In this document: one piece after another, positions 45,601-53,700 of the stretch
Numbering within the stretch: position 1 is the stretch's first letter
Layout: each line of letters opens with the position of its first letter
Source: Catellatospora tritici
GTDB taxonomy: Bacteria; Actinomycetota; Actinomycetes; Mycobacteriales; Micromonosporaceae
Length of the DNA stretch: 64,000 nucleotides
NCBI RefSeq assembly: GCF_019083965.1
Contig: NZ_JAHRCY010000001.1
Coordinates: 763,077 to 827,076 of the forward strand
Direction of reading: 5' to 3'
Notes under the pieces: model-generated
What the model was told of the DNA's origin: nothing
Database searches by the model: none
Seen by the model: the letters and a program-made list of their open reading frames with translations, nothing else
Made by a program: the position numbers and the translations under genes

Positions 45601-46599
45601 ATGAGGGATAACGTCGAGAAAGTCGACATCGGCCTGGCCGAGCCGGTCCCGTGGGTCGCGCCCGACCCCGACCCCGACCCGTCCCCGTTCGATCTGACCC
45701 CCTCGTGGCTGGGCGAGCCATCCCAGCCACTACGCCTGACCCCGCAGCCGCCCGCCCTGGTCGAAGACCCCGAGCAGGCGTACTGGCAGCGACCGGCCCG
45801 GCTGGTCCAGCCCGCGCACAGCGCGCCGGACCCCGAGCCGATCGAGGGTCCGGTCGAGCTCGACGGCACCGGTCCGCGTACCCCCACCGATGTGCTCGCG
45901 GCGCCCGCCGAGCACGTCGGGCGCCGCCGCGCCCCCGAGCCGCCCGCCGTGCCCGAACCGCCGTACTCACCGCCGGCGGCGCTGGTGCCGACCGAGACGT
46001 TCAGCATGCCGACGCAGGAGGTGCCGCGCGACGCGTGGCTCGACCCGCGGCTGCACGGCGCCCGCCCCGGCTGGACCGAGCCACCGCCCAAACGACCGGT
46101 ACGGGCACCGAAGCCGCCGCGCAAACTGGGCGTGGCCCTGCCACTGCTGGTCCTGCTCGCACTGGTCGGGGGCTTCTTCAGCTGGGTCAGCGCCGAGCCG
46201 CTGTGGCTGTCGCTGGGCCACGGGCGGGTGGGCACGCTGACCATCACCGCCTGCTCCGGTCAGGGCATGCTGCAGAGCTGCGTGGGCGAGTTCAGCTCGG
46301 CCGGGTTCAGCGCGGCCGACGTGGACGTGTTCGGCCCGCCCGGCCAGGCCGAGGGCCTCAGCGCCCCGGCGCGCATGGTCGGACCGCGCAGCACCCGCGC
46401 GTACGTCGCCAACGGCACCGGCGGCCTCTACCTGCGCTGGCTGGTCGGGCTGGTGGCGGTGCTGCTCTGCTCGATCGGGATCGTGTTCGCCACCGGCGCG
46501 CTGCGCCTGCCGGAGCGGCGCGAGCGGCTGGCGGCGGTGGGGTTGAGCTTCGCGGGGCCGTTGCTGGTCTCCATCGGCTTCCTCGCCGCCACCTTCTAA
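45601..46599 (+). CDS. Pro-rich membrane protein, unknown function
   Basis: 332 residues. The first ~178 residues are cytoplasmic, Pro-rich and low-complexity. A membrane span (about 179-197) is followed by a ~75-residue external domain with two Cys ([18 protein letters not shown]), then two more spans (about 280-302 and 312-330). Divergent from metG, convergent with rsmI. No conserved motif is recognised. The layout suggests an envelope protein with a flexible cytoplasmic arm. ATG 45601 lacks a strong SD sequence. Confidence 0.75.
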   Translation: MRDNVEKVDIGLAEPVPWVAPDPDPDPSPFDLTPSWLGEPSQPLRLTPQPPALVEDPEQAYWQRPARLVQPAHSAPDPEPIEGPVELDGTGPRTPTDVLAAPAEHVGRRRAPEPPAVPEPPYSPPAALVPTETFSMPTQEVPRDAWLDPRLHGARPGWTEPPPKRPVRAPKPPRKLGVALPLLVLLALVGGFFSWVSAEPLWLSLGHGRVGTLTITACSGQGMLQSCVGEFSSAGFSAADVDVFGPPGQAEGLSAPARMVGPRSTRAYVANGTGGLYLRWLVGLVAVLLCSIGIVFATGALRLPERRERLAAVGLSFAGPLLVSIGFLAATF

Positions 46600-46613
46600 C
46601 CCCTCCGGGGGTA

Positions 46614-46668
46614 CGGAAGGGCACCTTCTTATCGCTTTGCGATGTAGAAGGTGCCCTTCTTAACTGTC
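46614..46668 (-). repeat. GTTAAGAAGGG...AAAGCGATAA hairpin repeat, copy B
   Basis: On the minus strand: GTTAAGAAGGGCACCTTCT, ACATCGCAAAGCGATAAG, AAGGTGCCCTTCC. The outer arms pair almost perfectly, with GGGCACC/GGTGCCC replacing the GGGCCCC-type arms of copies A and C, a compensatory change. The inner ATCGC-AAA-GCGAT also pairs. It lies between converging genes and could act as a bidirectional terminator. Confidence 0.85.
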
Positions 46669-46685
46669 GGGAAGGCCCAGCGCGC

Positions 46686-47510
46686 TCAGCGCAGGTTGTA
46701 CACCTCGCGCTTGGGCAGGCCGTGCGCGGCGGCGACGGCGGCGGCGGCATCGCGCCGGGACATCCCCTCGGCCACCCGGGCCGCCACCTCGGCCAACAGC
46801 TCGTCGTCGGCGGGCCGCTGCGCCGGGGTCGCATCGGCACCGGCCACCACCAGCGTGATCTCGCCCCGCAGCTCCTCGACCTCGACCAGTTCGGCCAGGG
46901 TGGCGCGGCGGACCTCCTCGTACGTCTTGGTCAGCTCGCGGCACAGCGCCGCCCGTCGCGTGCCGCCGAACGCGGCCACCAGATCGGCCAGCGTCTCCGC
47001 GATGCGGTGCGTGGACTCGAAGAAGACCAGCGTGCGGGGCTCGGTGGCGAGCTCGGCCAGCCGGGCGCGCCGGTCGCCGCCCTTGCGGGGCAGGAACCCC
47101 TCGAAGCAGAACCGGTCGCACGGCAGCCCCGACAGCGCCAGCGCCGTGGTGACCGCGCTGGGCCCCGGCGCGCACGTCACCGGCAGCCCGGCCGCCAGCG
47201 CCGCCGCGACCAGGCGATAACCCGGGTCACTGACGCTGGGCATGCCGCCGTCGGTCACCAGGGCCACCCGCTGCCCGTCGACCATCGCCGCGACCAGGTC
47301 GGGCGTACGCCGCTCCTCGTTGCCCTCGAAATACGAAACGATCTTCCCGGGCACGACCACATCCAGGTCCCGGGCCAGCCGCAGCAGCCGTCGGGTGTCC
47401 TCGGCGGCGACGATGTCCGCCTCGGCCAGCGCCTGACGCAGCCGCGGCGAGGCGTCGCCCGGGTTGCCCAACGGTGCGCCACACAGCACCAAACCCGTGA
47501 CCTGCGTCAT
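46686..47510 (-). CDS. rsmI: 16S rRNA 2'-O-ribose C1402 methyltransferase
   Basis: 274 residues of the RsmI/YraL family within the tetrapyrrole methylase fold. Typical segments are LVLCGAPLGNPGDASPRLRQAL, IVAAEDTRRLLRL, LVTDGGMPSVSDPGYRLV, CAPGPSAVTTALALSGLP, FCFEGFLPRKGGDRRARL and CRELTKTYEEVRR. It modifies C1402 in the ribosomal decoding centre. ATG 47510 is preceded by GGTGGGACAG. Divergent from pmt by 84 bp, as in mycobacteria. Confidence 0.95.
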   Translation of the reverse strand: MTQVTGLVLCGAPLGNPGDASPRLRQALAEADIVAAEDTRRLLRLARDLDVVVPGKIVSYFEGNEERRTPDLVAAMVDGQRVALVTDGGMPSVSDPGYRLVAAALAAGLPVTCAPGPSAVTTALALSGLPCDRFCFEGFLPRKGGDRRARLAELATEPRTLVFFESTHRIAETLADLVAAFGGTRRAALCRELTKTYEEVRRATLAELVEVEELRGEITLVVAGADATPAQRPADDELLAEVAARVAEGMSRRDAAAAVAAAHGLPKREVYNLR

Positions 47511-47594
47511 CTGTCCCACCTTCGCGAATTCCGCCGATGCCAACCCGTGAACGGGGTGAGCCGTTTCCGAGCTTTTCAGCCTACGATCCATGGC

Positions 47595-49163
47595 GTGACC
47601 CAGACGGCGACGGCGCCCCAGCAGGCGCCCACACCCTCGGCGCAGCCCCAGCACGTGGTGGCCGCGATCCGGCGTCGGCTCGTGCCCATCGACCAGCGCC
47701 TGGATCCATACGCGTGGCTGGCCGCGATCGCGATCACCGTCATCGCGTTCGCGCTGCGGCTATACCACCTGGCCTCTCCACCGGGGAAGATCTTCGACGA
47801 GACCTACTACGCCACCGACGCCCACTGGCTGTGGGAGAAGGGGTTCGAGTGGGACCAGAACAACAACTCCGCCGGTTACGTGGTGCACCCGCCGCTGGGC
47901 AAGTGGATCATCGCACTGGGTGAGCACCTGCCTGGCTTCGGCTATACCGAGTCGGGCTGGCGCATCAGCGCGGCGATCGTGGGCACCATCTCGGTGCTGA
48001 TGGTCATCCGGATCGCGCAGCGGCTGTTCGCCTCGACCGTGCTGGCCTGCGCCGCGGGCATCCTGATGACCTTCGACGGCATGCACTTCGTGCTGTCGCG
48101 CGCCGCGCTGCTCGACATCTTCCTGATGTTCTTCATCCTGGCCGCGTTCGGTGCGATCGTGCTCGACCGCGACGCCCGGCGTAAGCGCTGGCTGCGGTTC
48201 ATCGAGTCCGGCGGCGACCCGACCGGACGCGGCCGCGACAGCCGCCCGCCGTTCGAAGTGCCGTGGTGGCGCCTGGTCGCCGCGGTCCTGCTGGGCTGCG
48301 CGCTGGCGGTCAAGTGGAGCGCGCTCGCGTTCATCCCGGTGTTCGTCCTCCTGATCATGTGGTGGGAGGTCGGCGTACGCCGCACCGCCGGCGTCGAGCA
48401 CCCGATCCGCGACGCCGTCCTCGACGAGTTCCTGTGGATCCTCGCCTGCGCCCCGATCATGTTCGTGGTGTACCTGTCGACGTGGAGCGGCTGGCTGCTC
48501 ACCGACGGCGGCTACTACCGCCACTGGCTGCGCGACACGGGCGAGAGCGAGCCGCCGTTCATCGGCGCGCTGCAGAACCTGTGGCACTACCACCGCGAGG
48601 CGTACAACTTCCACAAGGGCCTCACCGCCGAGCACACGTACCAGTCGGCCAGTCACTGGGCACCGATCCAGTGGCTGCTGCTGGGCCGCCCGGTCGCGTT
48701 CTACTGGTCCGGCGACGCGCCCTGCGGCGCCAGCCAGTGTGCCCGCGAGGTCCTGCTGCTGGGTACGCCGCTGCTGTGGTGGGCGTTCCTGCCCGCCCTG
48801 ATCGCCGCGACCTGGTTCGGCTTCGCCCGCCGCGACTGGCGGGCCGGGGCGATCCTGGCCATGTGCGCCGCCGCGCTGGTGCCGTGGTTCTTCTTCCCCG
48901 GCCGGACGATGTTCTTCTTCTACGCCGCCCCGGCCGAGCCGTTCCTGATCCTCGCGCTGGTGTTCGTGCTCGGGTGCGCCATCAACTCCCCGCCGGGCGT
49001 GCCGCAGAACGAGAACCGGCAACTGGTCGCCTCGATCTTCGCGGGTGCGTTCGTGCTGATGGTGGTGGTCATGTTCGCGTACTTCTACCCGGTCTTCGCG
49101 GGCGACTCGATCCCGTACGCCGACTGGAGCAGACGCATGTTCCTGGGCAACCTCTGGATCTGA
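47595..49163 (+). CDS. pmt: dolichyl-phosphate-mannose-type protein O-mannosyltransferase
   Basis: 522-residue polytopic membrane glycosyltransferase of the PMT family, moving mannose from polyprenyl phosphate to secreted proteins. The catalytic Asp-Glu pair is in FDETYYATD (D68, E69), followed by HPPLGKWIIALGE. About ten to eleven membrane spans and the typical external loops (HREAYNFHKGLTAEHTYQS) are present. A GTG start at 47595 gives the TQTATAPQQ N-terminus. It corresponds to mycobacterial Rv1002c by position and sequence type. The neighbouring rsmI is divergent. Confidence 0.93.
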   Translation: MTQTATAPQQAPTPSAQPQHVVAAIRRRLVPIDQRLDPYAWLAAIAITVIAFALRLYHLASPPGKIFDETYYATDAHWLWEKGFEWDQNNNSAGYVVHPPLGKWIIALGEHLPGFGYTESGWRISAAIVGTISVLMVIRIAQRLFASTVLACAAGILMTFDGMHFVLSRAALLDIFLMFFILAAFGAIVLDRDARRKRWLRFIESGGDPTGRGRDSRPPFEVPWWRLVAAVLLGCALAVKWSALAFIPVFVLLIMWWEVGVRRTAGVEHPIRDAVLDEFLWILACAPIMFVVYLSTWSGWLLTDGGYYRHWLRDTGESEPPFIGALQNLWHYHREAYNFHKGLTAEHTYQSASHWAPIQWLLLGRPVAFYWSGDAPCGASQCAREVLLLGTPLLWWAFLPALIAATWFGFARRDWRAGAILAMCAAALVPWFFFPGRTMFFFYAAPAEPFLILALVFVLGCAINSPPGVPQNENRQLVASIFAGAFVLMVVVMFAYFYPVFAGDSIPYADWSRRMFLGNLWI

Positions 49164-49282
49164 CCGGATCCGTCGCGGGGCCGGGCGAGCGGGGTAGAAC
49201 CCCCGTACGCCCGGCCCCGCTCGTTTCGTGCCATCCTGCCGAATCGCGGCCCTGGCAGTTCGTCATCCTCTTCGCCACGCTG

Positions 49283-49543
49283 ATGCTGCTCTGGGCGCTG
49301 ATGCTGCGCCTGGTCGGGCTGGGTTCGAGCGGGTCCGACCTCTGGCGTGACCTCGGCACCGCGCCGATTGTCGCCGCCGCGGTCGCCATGGTCACCTGGA
49401 CCCGGGGCAGGGTGCGCGCCCGCCTACCCGCCGCGGCGGTCGGCTTGTCCGCCCTGTTCGGCCTCGACGTCGCCGGTCACGCGATGGTCGGTCGGGAAAA
49501 CTTCGGCCCCGGCTGGCCCGCGCTGACCCTCGGCATGCCCTGA
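49283..49543 (+). CDS. possible small two-span membrane protein
   Basis: 86 residues if started at ATG 49283 (MLLWALMLRLVGLG), with hydrophobic segments around residues 1-10, 25-37 and 52-62 and charged loops. The frame extends upstream without a clear start, and hydrophobic coding (RPWQFVILFATL) begins before the ATG, so either an unusual start is used or this is a gene remnant. The rest of 49164-49693 holds only a terminator hairpin near 49655. Confidence 0.35.
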   Translation: MLLWALMLRLVGLGSSGSDLWRDLGTAPIVAAAVAMVTWTRGRVRARLPAAAVGLSALFGLDVAGHAMVGRENFGPGWPALTLGMP

Positions 49544-49654
49544 CGAGCAGCTACCTGTTCACCGCGATCACACACCTGCCCCGGCGCGCGGCACGGCATG
49601 CTTCCGACCCCGTCAAGGCGGTAGCGGGCGGGCTTCCTACCGCGCACGAGTCGA

Positions 49655-49682
49655 CGCCGGGCCCCGCGTGAAGGGCCCGGCG
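49655..49682 (-). terminator. terminator of the G5/Excalibur gene
   Basis: CGCCGGGCCC (49655-49664) pairs perfectly with GGGCCCGGCG (49673-49682) with an 8-nt loop, 11 nt beyond the stop of the minus-strand G5/Excalibur gene. Confidence 0.75.
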
Positions 49683-49693
49683 CCACTTCGCCA

Positions 49694-50341
49694 CTATTCG
49701 CAGCCGATGCCGTCATTGTCGTTGCCATCGAGGTCGTAGATGTCCCGACCAATGATCCTTACTGGCCCCTGCACGTACGCCGGACCGTTGCCGCTGCCAC
49801 CGGCGCAGTCCACATCCGAGGCGATGGGCACGCAACCGGAGTAGTTCGGGTCGCACTTGCGGGTGGTGGTGGACGTCTGCTTCGTGCCCACCAGGATCAC
49901 CTTGGTCACCGGCGCCTTGGTGACCGCCTCTTTCACCAGCGAACGGCCGGACTCCACGCCGTCGACCAGCGTCACCTCGTAGGTGAGGGTCTTCACCCCG
50001 TTGACGCCCGCCGTCTTGACCCTGGTGGTCCCCTTCGCCAGCGACGAGTCGTTCACCTTCTTCACCGGGTACGGGATGGACTGCGTCACGGTCACCAGCT
50101 TCGTGCGCGTCGCCGGGGTCGGCTTCGGGCTCGGGGCGGCGTTCGCCATCGCGGCCTCCCGGGCAGGTGAGGGCGAAGCGTCAGCGGACGACGACCCGGC
50201 CCCGCAGCCCAGGAGCATGGCCGTGCCGACCACGCCGAGCAGGATGACGCCGACGACACCACCGAACGCGTCCACCGCCTCGTTCTTGCCGCGCTTCGTA
50301 CCGCGCGCTGGGGGCGGCGAGAGGTGAGCTTCGTAAGTCAT
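49694..50341 (-). CDS. secreted or anchored G5-domain and Excalibur protein
   Basis: 215 residues. After a charged 27-residue N-terminus come a hydrophobic stretch (GGVVGVILLGVVGTAMLL, about 29-47) and a LLGC that could be a lipobox. A Ser/Pro-rich linker follows, then a G5 domain (about 80-165: LVTVTQSIPYPVKKVNDSSLAKGTTRVKTAG, EVTLVDGVESGRSLVKEAVTKAPVTKVILVGTK). The C-terminus is an Excalibur calcium-binding motif ending DLDGNDNDGIGCE, with four Cys nearby. The G5 type is that of RpfB, but no resuscitation-promoting factor domain is present. It may bind wall sugars and calcium. Confidence 0.88.
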   Translation of the reverse strand: MTYEAHLSPPPARGTKRGKNEAVDAFGGVVGVILLGVVGTAMLLGCGAGSSSADASPSPAREAAMANAAPSPKPTPATRTKLVTVTQSIPYPVKKVNDSSLAKGTTRVKTAGVNGVKTLTYEVTLVDGVESGRSLVKEAVTKAPVTKVILVGTKQTSTTTRKCDPNYSGCVPIASDVDCAGGSGNGPAYVQGPVRIIGRDIYDLDGNDNDGIGCE

Positions 50342-50568
50342 CGCAACAGTCTCTGGGCGGCCCGCCTTCGCGGGGAGTATCCAACGAGTCACACGTCGTG
50401 CCGTTGGGTTCGCGATCCGTGTCAATGAAGTCCACGTTGAGTGGCGATGGGTTCACGTTCCGCCGCTATCTGTCGCGAGATGGGACCGTTCCGTAGCCGA
50501 CGGCCACCGAACGTCCGTATCCGGCGGCCACCGAACGATCGGTGCCGCGCCTGCCCACTGAAACGGCA

Positions 50569-50598
50569 ACGGCCGCCTTCCAGCTGGAAGGCGGCCGT
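50569..50598. terminator. perfect 30-bp palindrome after tRNA-Ala
   Basis: ACGGCCGCCTTCCAG is followed without a loop by its exact complement. It begins 9 bases beyond the 3' end of tRNA-Ala on the minus strand and would form a strong terminator hairpin. Confidence 0.8.
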
Positions 50599-50607
50599 GC
50601 TTTCGGG

Positions 50608-50681
50608 TGGAGACGAGGGGATTCGAACCCCTGACCCCCTCGATGCGAACGAGGTGCGCTACCGGGCTGCGCCACGTCCCC
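50608..50681 (-). tRNA. tRNA-Ala (anticodon CGC)
   Basis: 74-nt cloverleaf on the minus strand. Acceptor GGGGACG/CGTCTCC (one G-T pair) with discriminator A; T-arm GGGTTCGAATCCC. The anticodon stem CCTCG/CGAGG has loop TTCGCAT, giving CGC. CCA is not encoded. A perfect palindrome follows it. Confidence 0.94.
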
Positions 50682-50813
50682 GAAGGTCGTCCGGTTGAAC
50701 GGACCGGCCAAGGTTAGCAGGTCTGACCGGCGCGCGCTAATCGCACCCCGCCGTGTCGACCATCACCACGATCCGCCGCCATGACGCTGGCCAGGCAAGG
50801 CGAGCTGGGCGGG

Positions 50814-50873
50814 TTAACAAGGGGCCCTTCTACTACGGAAAGCGATAAGAGGGGGCCCTTCCTTACCTCAAGA
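50814..50873 (+). repeat. GTTAAGAAGGG...AAAGCGATAA hairpin repeat, copy C
   Basis: GTTAACAAGGGGCCCTTCT, ACTACGGAAAGCGATAAG, AGGGGGCCCTTCCTTACC. It lies between tRNA-Ala and the stop of sepX, touching the latter. It shares the AAAGCGATAAG centre and the CCTTACC end with copy A. Confidence 0.85.
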
Positions 50874-50875
50874 GG

Positions 50876-51661
50876 TCAGGCGGCGGGGCCTGCGTGGTAC
50901 GGGCGGCCGCGGACGCCCGCGCGGCGGCCGTAGGAGATGGTGGCGACCCTGGGTGGTGCCGGAATCGCCGCCGCCTCCTCCGCGGCCAGCGAGTCGGCCC
51001 GAGCCTGCAGCTCGGCCAGGGCCTCCTGGGCGCGCAGCAGCTCCTCCTGGAGCAGACGGGCGGCTTCGCGGCGGGCTTCGGCGCGGCGGTGCTGGGCCAG
51101 CCGCACCTGGGCCTGCTGCTCGGCCAGCCAGGCGGCCTGCCGTTCCTCGGCGCGGCGGCGCCGGGCGGTGCGCAGTGCCTGCCCGCGCAGGTGGGCGACG
51201 TACAGCAGCAGTAGCGAGCCGGTCACCGCGAGGCTGATGAGGAACCCGGGGCTGACCAGCGCCACCCCGGCGAGCTGGACCAGGTTGAGCAGGACCAGTC
51301 CGGCCAGCAGGCGGCGACGCCGGTAGACGGCGGGCCGGTGGCGGCGGCGCGGGGCCCGGCGCTTGGTCCGCTCGCCCGGTGCGACCAGTCGCAGCGGGTT
51401 GCGCCGCTTGCCGGGTGCGGAGGCGGGCGGGGCCGAGGCGGGCGGCGCGGAGACGGGCATGGCGGTCAGCGCCCGCGGCGGGTTGACCGGGCGGCGACCC
51501 GGGACAGTACGACGGCGGCGCCGGCGCGACAGCACCCGCGCGGTCGAGATCGCCCGCTCCGCCACCAGCCGCTCGGTGGCGTCGTACCGGCGCACCAGCG
51601 CCGGGGCGAGGGCGAGCAGGCCCGCAGCGGCGAGGACGGCGAGGAGCACCGAGGTCGGCAC
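50876..51661 (-). CDS. sepX: divisome protein SepX/GlpR
   Basis: 261 residues. An N-terminal membrane span (VPTSVLLAVLAAAGLLALAPALV) is followed by a basic, Pro/Ala-rich linker. Two close spans (about 128-165: LLAGLVLLNLVQLAGVALVSPGFLISLAVTGSLLLLYVAHL) and an Arg/Glu coiled coil of 85 residues come next. This layout and its place beside rimJ-moeA-galU match the actinobacterial SepX/GlpR protein (M. tuberculosis Rv0996). GlpR is the membrane receptor of the gephyrin-like Glp in corynebacteria, and SepX acts in Streptomyces division. GTG 51661 (after GGGAGGGGTGAGG) is preferred to GTG 51667 or 51679. Confidence 0.82.
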   Translation of the reverse strand: MPTSVLLAVLAAAGLLALAPALVRRYDATERLVAERAISTARVLSRRRRRRTVPGRRPVNPPRALTAMPVSAPPASAPPASAPGKRRNPLRLVAPGERTKRRAPRRRHRPAVYRRRRLLAGLVLLNLVQLAGVALVSPGFLISLAVTGSLLLLYVAHLRGQALRTARRRRAEERQAAWLAEQQAQVRLAQHRRAEARREAARLLQEELLRAQEALAELQARADSLAAEEAAAIPAPPRVATISYGRRAGVRGRPYHAGPAA

Positions 51662-51786
51662 CCTCACCCCTCCCGTCACCTAGTTACGGCGCCTTCGCAT
51701 CGGCCGCCGTAAGACTTCAGTCAGGCGAGCCTACGGGCGTGATCACATGATTGCGCAACGCCACACCGGTCGAAGATGAGGCCAAA

Positions 51787-52407
51787 TCAGCCGTGCCGCC
51801 GCCGCCAACGGGCCAGCAGCCCACCCTCGGCGACAACGTCCTCCCAGGTCAGCGCGTATCCGATGTGATCGCGCCAGGCACCGTCGATGAACATGTAGTG
51901 CGGGTGGTAGCCCTCTTCCCGGAAGCCGAGCTTCTCCACCACCCGGCGGCTCGGCTTGTTCTCGGGGCGGATGTTGACCTCCACCCGGTGCAGCCGCCCG
52001 GGGCCGAACGCGTGGTCGACGACGAGCGCCAGCGCGGTCGGCATGATGCCGCGCCCGGCCACCCGCGAGTCGATCCAGTAGCCGCAGTAGGCCGAGGAGA
52101 AGGCGCGGCGCACGATGCTGCCGAGGTTGATGTGTCCGACCAGGCGCTCGCGGCCGCCGTCGCGCAGGCAGATCGCGAACGGCATCGACTCGCCCTCCTT
52201 GGCGGCGCGGCGCATGGCCCTGCGGATCAGCCGGAAGGCGGTCGGCGAGTTCAGTTCGGCCCAGCTCGCGGGCGGGGTCGCCTCCCACTGCCGCAGCCAG
52301 GTCTCGTTGTACGCCCGCACCTCGACCCACTGCCGCAGATCCGCACGTCGGTACGGGCGCAGCACGACATCGCCCTCGGTGAGGACGGCGGGAAAGCCGA
52401 TGTTCAT
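51787..52407 (-). CDS. rimJ: RimJ/RimL-type GNAT acetyltransferase
   Basis: 206 residues. The GNAT core is YWIDSRVAGRGIMPTALALVVDHAF and NIRPENKPSRRVVEKLGFREEGYHPHYMFIDGAWRDHIGYALTWED. This matches ribosomal-protein Ser/Ala N-acetyltransferases. ATG 52407 overlaps the moeA stop (ATGA). Position corresponds to Rv0995. The actual protein substrate is unknown; the linkage to division proteins is conserved. Confidence 0.88.
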   Translation of the reverse strand: MNIGFPAVLTEGDVVLRPYRRADLRQWVEVRAYNETWLRQWEATPPASWAELNSPTAFRLIRRAMRRAAKEGESMPFAICLRDGGRERLVGHINLGSIVRRAFSSAYCGYWIDSRVAGRGIMPTALALVVDHAFGPGRLHRVEVNIRPENKPSRRVVEKLGFREEGYHPHYMFIDGAWRDHIGYALTWEDVVAEGGLLARWRRRHG

Positions 52408-53699
52408 CGCCGCCGGTCCAGCAGCAGCACGTCCACCGTGGAACCCGCTGCCGCCGTGGTCACCCGTTCGCCGAGAACCAGCAGTCCGTTCGCCTCCGCC
52501 ATACCCGCCAGCGTACGGGGGCCGCCCGGCAGCGGCTGCACCGTGTAGCCGCCGCCCCGACGCTCGGCCACCAGCGCGGGGCGGAACTCGCGCAGCCCGC
52601 CCGGTGACGAGACGGTCTCCAGCAGGTGGCCGCGTACCGACGGGCGGAAGACGGGTTCGGCGCCGGCGAGCACCTGGATCACCGGCCGGGCCAGCACCTC
52701 GAAGCCGATCAGCGCCGCACCCGGGTCGCCGGGCAGGCACACGATCGGCACCTCCTCGGCGCTGCCGACGGTGCCGAAGCCCAGGGTGCCGCAGGGATAC
52801 AGCGACACGTCGGTGAAGGTGACCATCCCGGCCCGGCTGCCGTCGCGGCGGGACAGGATGCGCCGCACCATGTCGCCGGGGCCGGTGCCGGAGCCGCCGG
52901 TGGTGATGATCAGGTCGGCGCGCAGCGTCTGGTCCTCCAGCAGCGCGCGCAGCGCCTCCGGGTCGTCGTCGCAGATCCCGACGCGGTACGCGTGGGCGCC
53001 CGCCTCAGCGGTGGCCGCCGTGAGCGCGTGCGAGTTGACGTCGACGACCTGGCCGGGCTGCGACAACCGCCCCGCCTCGACCAGCTCGTCGCCGGTGGAG
53101 ACGATCACGACGCGCGGGCTGGGGCGCACCACGACGTGGCCGATACCGCTGGCGGCCAGCGCCCCGACCAGGGCCGGGGTCACCGTGGTGCCCGCGCGGG
53201 CCAGGACCGCGCCCTCGGCCACGATCTCACCGGCCCGCCGTACGCCGAAGCCGCGCTTGACCGGCCGGTGCACCTCGACGGCGGCCATGCCCTCGTCGGT
53301 CCACCGGATCGGCACCACCACGTCGGCGGCCTGCGGCAGCGCGGCCCCGGCGGCGACCGAGAAGCAGGCCCCCGGCGTGAGCCGGGCCGGGCGCCAGCTG
53401 GAGGCGGCCAGGTCGCCTACGACGTTGAGCCGGGCCGGGCGGCCGGGCGCGGCCACCGCGACGTCCTCGGACCGGGCCGCGTAGCCGTCGATCGCGGCGT
53501 GGTCGAAGGCCGGATAGGGGTGCGTGGCCACCACGTTGTCGGCGAGCACGTTGCCGTGCGCCTGGGTCAGGTCCAGATCCAACGCCGGCAACGCGCGCAA
53601 CCTGCGCAGCACGCTGCCCAGGTAGTCGGCGAGTGGCGTCAGCTCGCCCTCAGGAACCGGGTCGAGGTGGTCCGAACTGGACCTGACCGTGGCGGTCAT
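52404..53699 (-). CDS. MoeA-like protein, probably the gephyrin-like division protein Glp
   Basis: 431 residues with the full MoeA domain order: VADNV-type start (HGNVLADNVVATHPYPAFDHAAIDGYAARSEDV), VVIVSTGDELVEAG, IITTGGSGTGPGDMVRRIL, TLGFGTVGSAEEVPIVCLPGDPGAALIGFE. Several catalytic motifs are altered: the usual DSNS is DVNS, GGVSVG is GGSGTG, and PGKP is replaced by FGTV. The PGN of LPGNP is PGDP. These changes suggest loss of molybdenum-cofactor activity. Together with sepX/glpR it fits Glp, the gephyrin-like partner of SepF in corynebacterial division. It starts 1 nt after the galU stop. Enzyme activity cannot be excluded. Confidence 0.85.
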   Translation of the reverse strand: MTATVRSSSDHLDPVPEGELTPLADYLGSVLRRLRALPALDLDLTQAHGNVLADNVVATHPYPAFDHAAIDGYAARSEDVAVAAPGRPARLNVVGDLAASSWRPARLTPGACFSVAAGAALPQAADVVVPIRWTDEGMAAVEVHRPVKRGFGVRRAGEIVAEGAVLARAGTTVTPALVGALAASGIGHVVVRPSPRVVIVSTGDELVEAGRLSQPGQVVDVNSHALTAATAEAGAHAYRVGICDDDPEALRALLEDQTLRADLIITTGGSGTGPGDMVRRILSRRDGSRAGMVTFTDVSLYPCGTLGFGTVGSAEEVPIVCLPGDPGAALIGFEVLARPVIQVLAGAEPVFRPSVRGHLLETVSSPGGLREFRPALVAERRGGGYTVQPLPGGPRTLAGMAEANGLLVLGERVTTAAAGSTVDVLLLDRRR

Positions 53700-53700
53700 G

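Noticed and set aside
43713..46247. N-terminal extension of MetG by about 250 codons
   Set aside because: The extension is low-complexity Ser/Gly/Arg antisense to a real membrane-protein gene; the normal MetRS N-terminus begins at 45488.
45651..49163. Very long plus-strand open frame spanning the Pro-rich protein, rsmI and pmt
   Set aside because: It runs antisense through rsmI and through a hairpin repeat; only the part from GTG 47595 (pmt) has protein-like sequence. High-GC DNA keeps such frames open.
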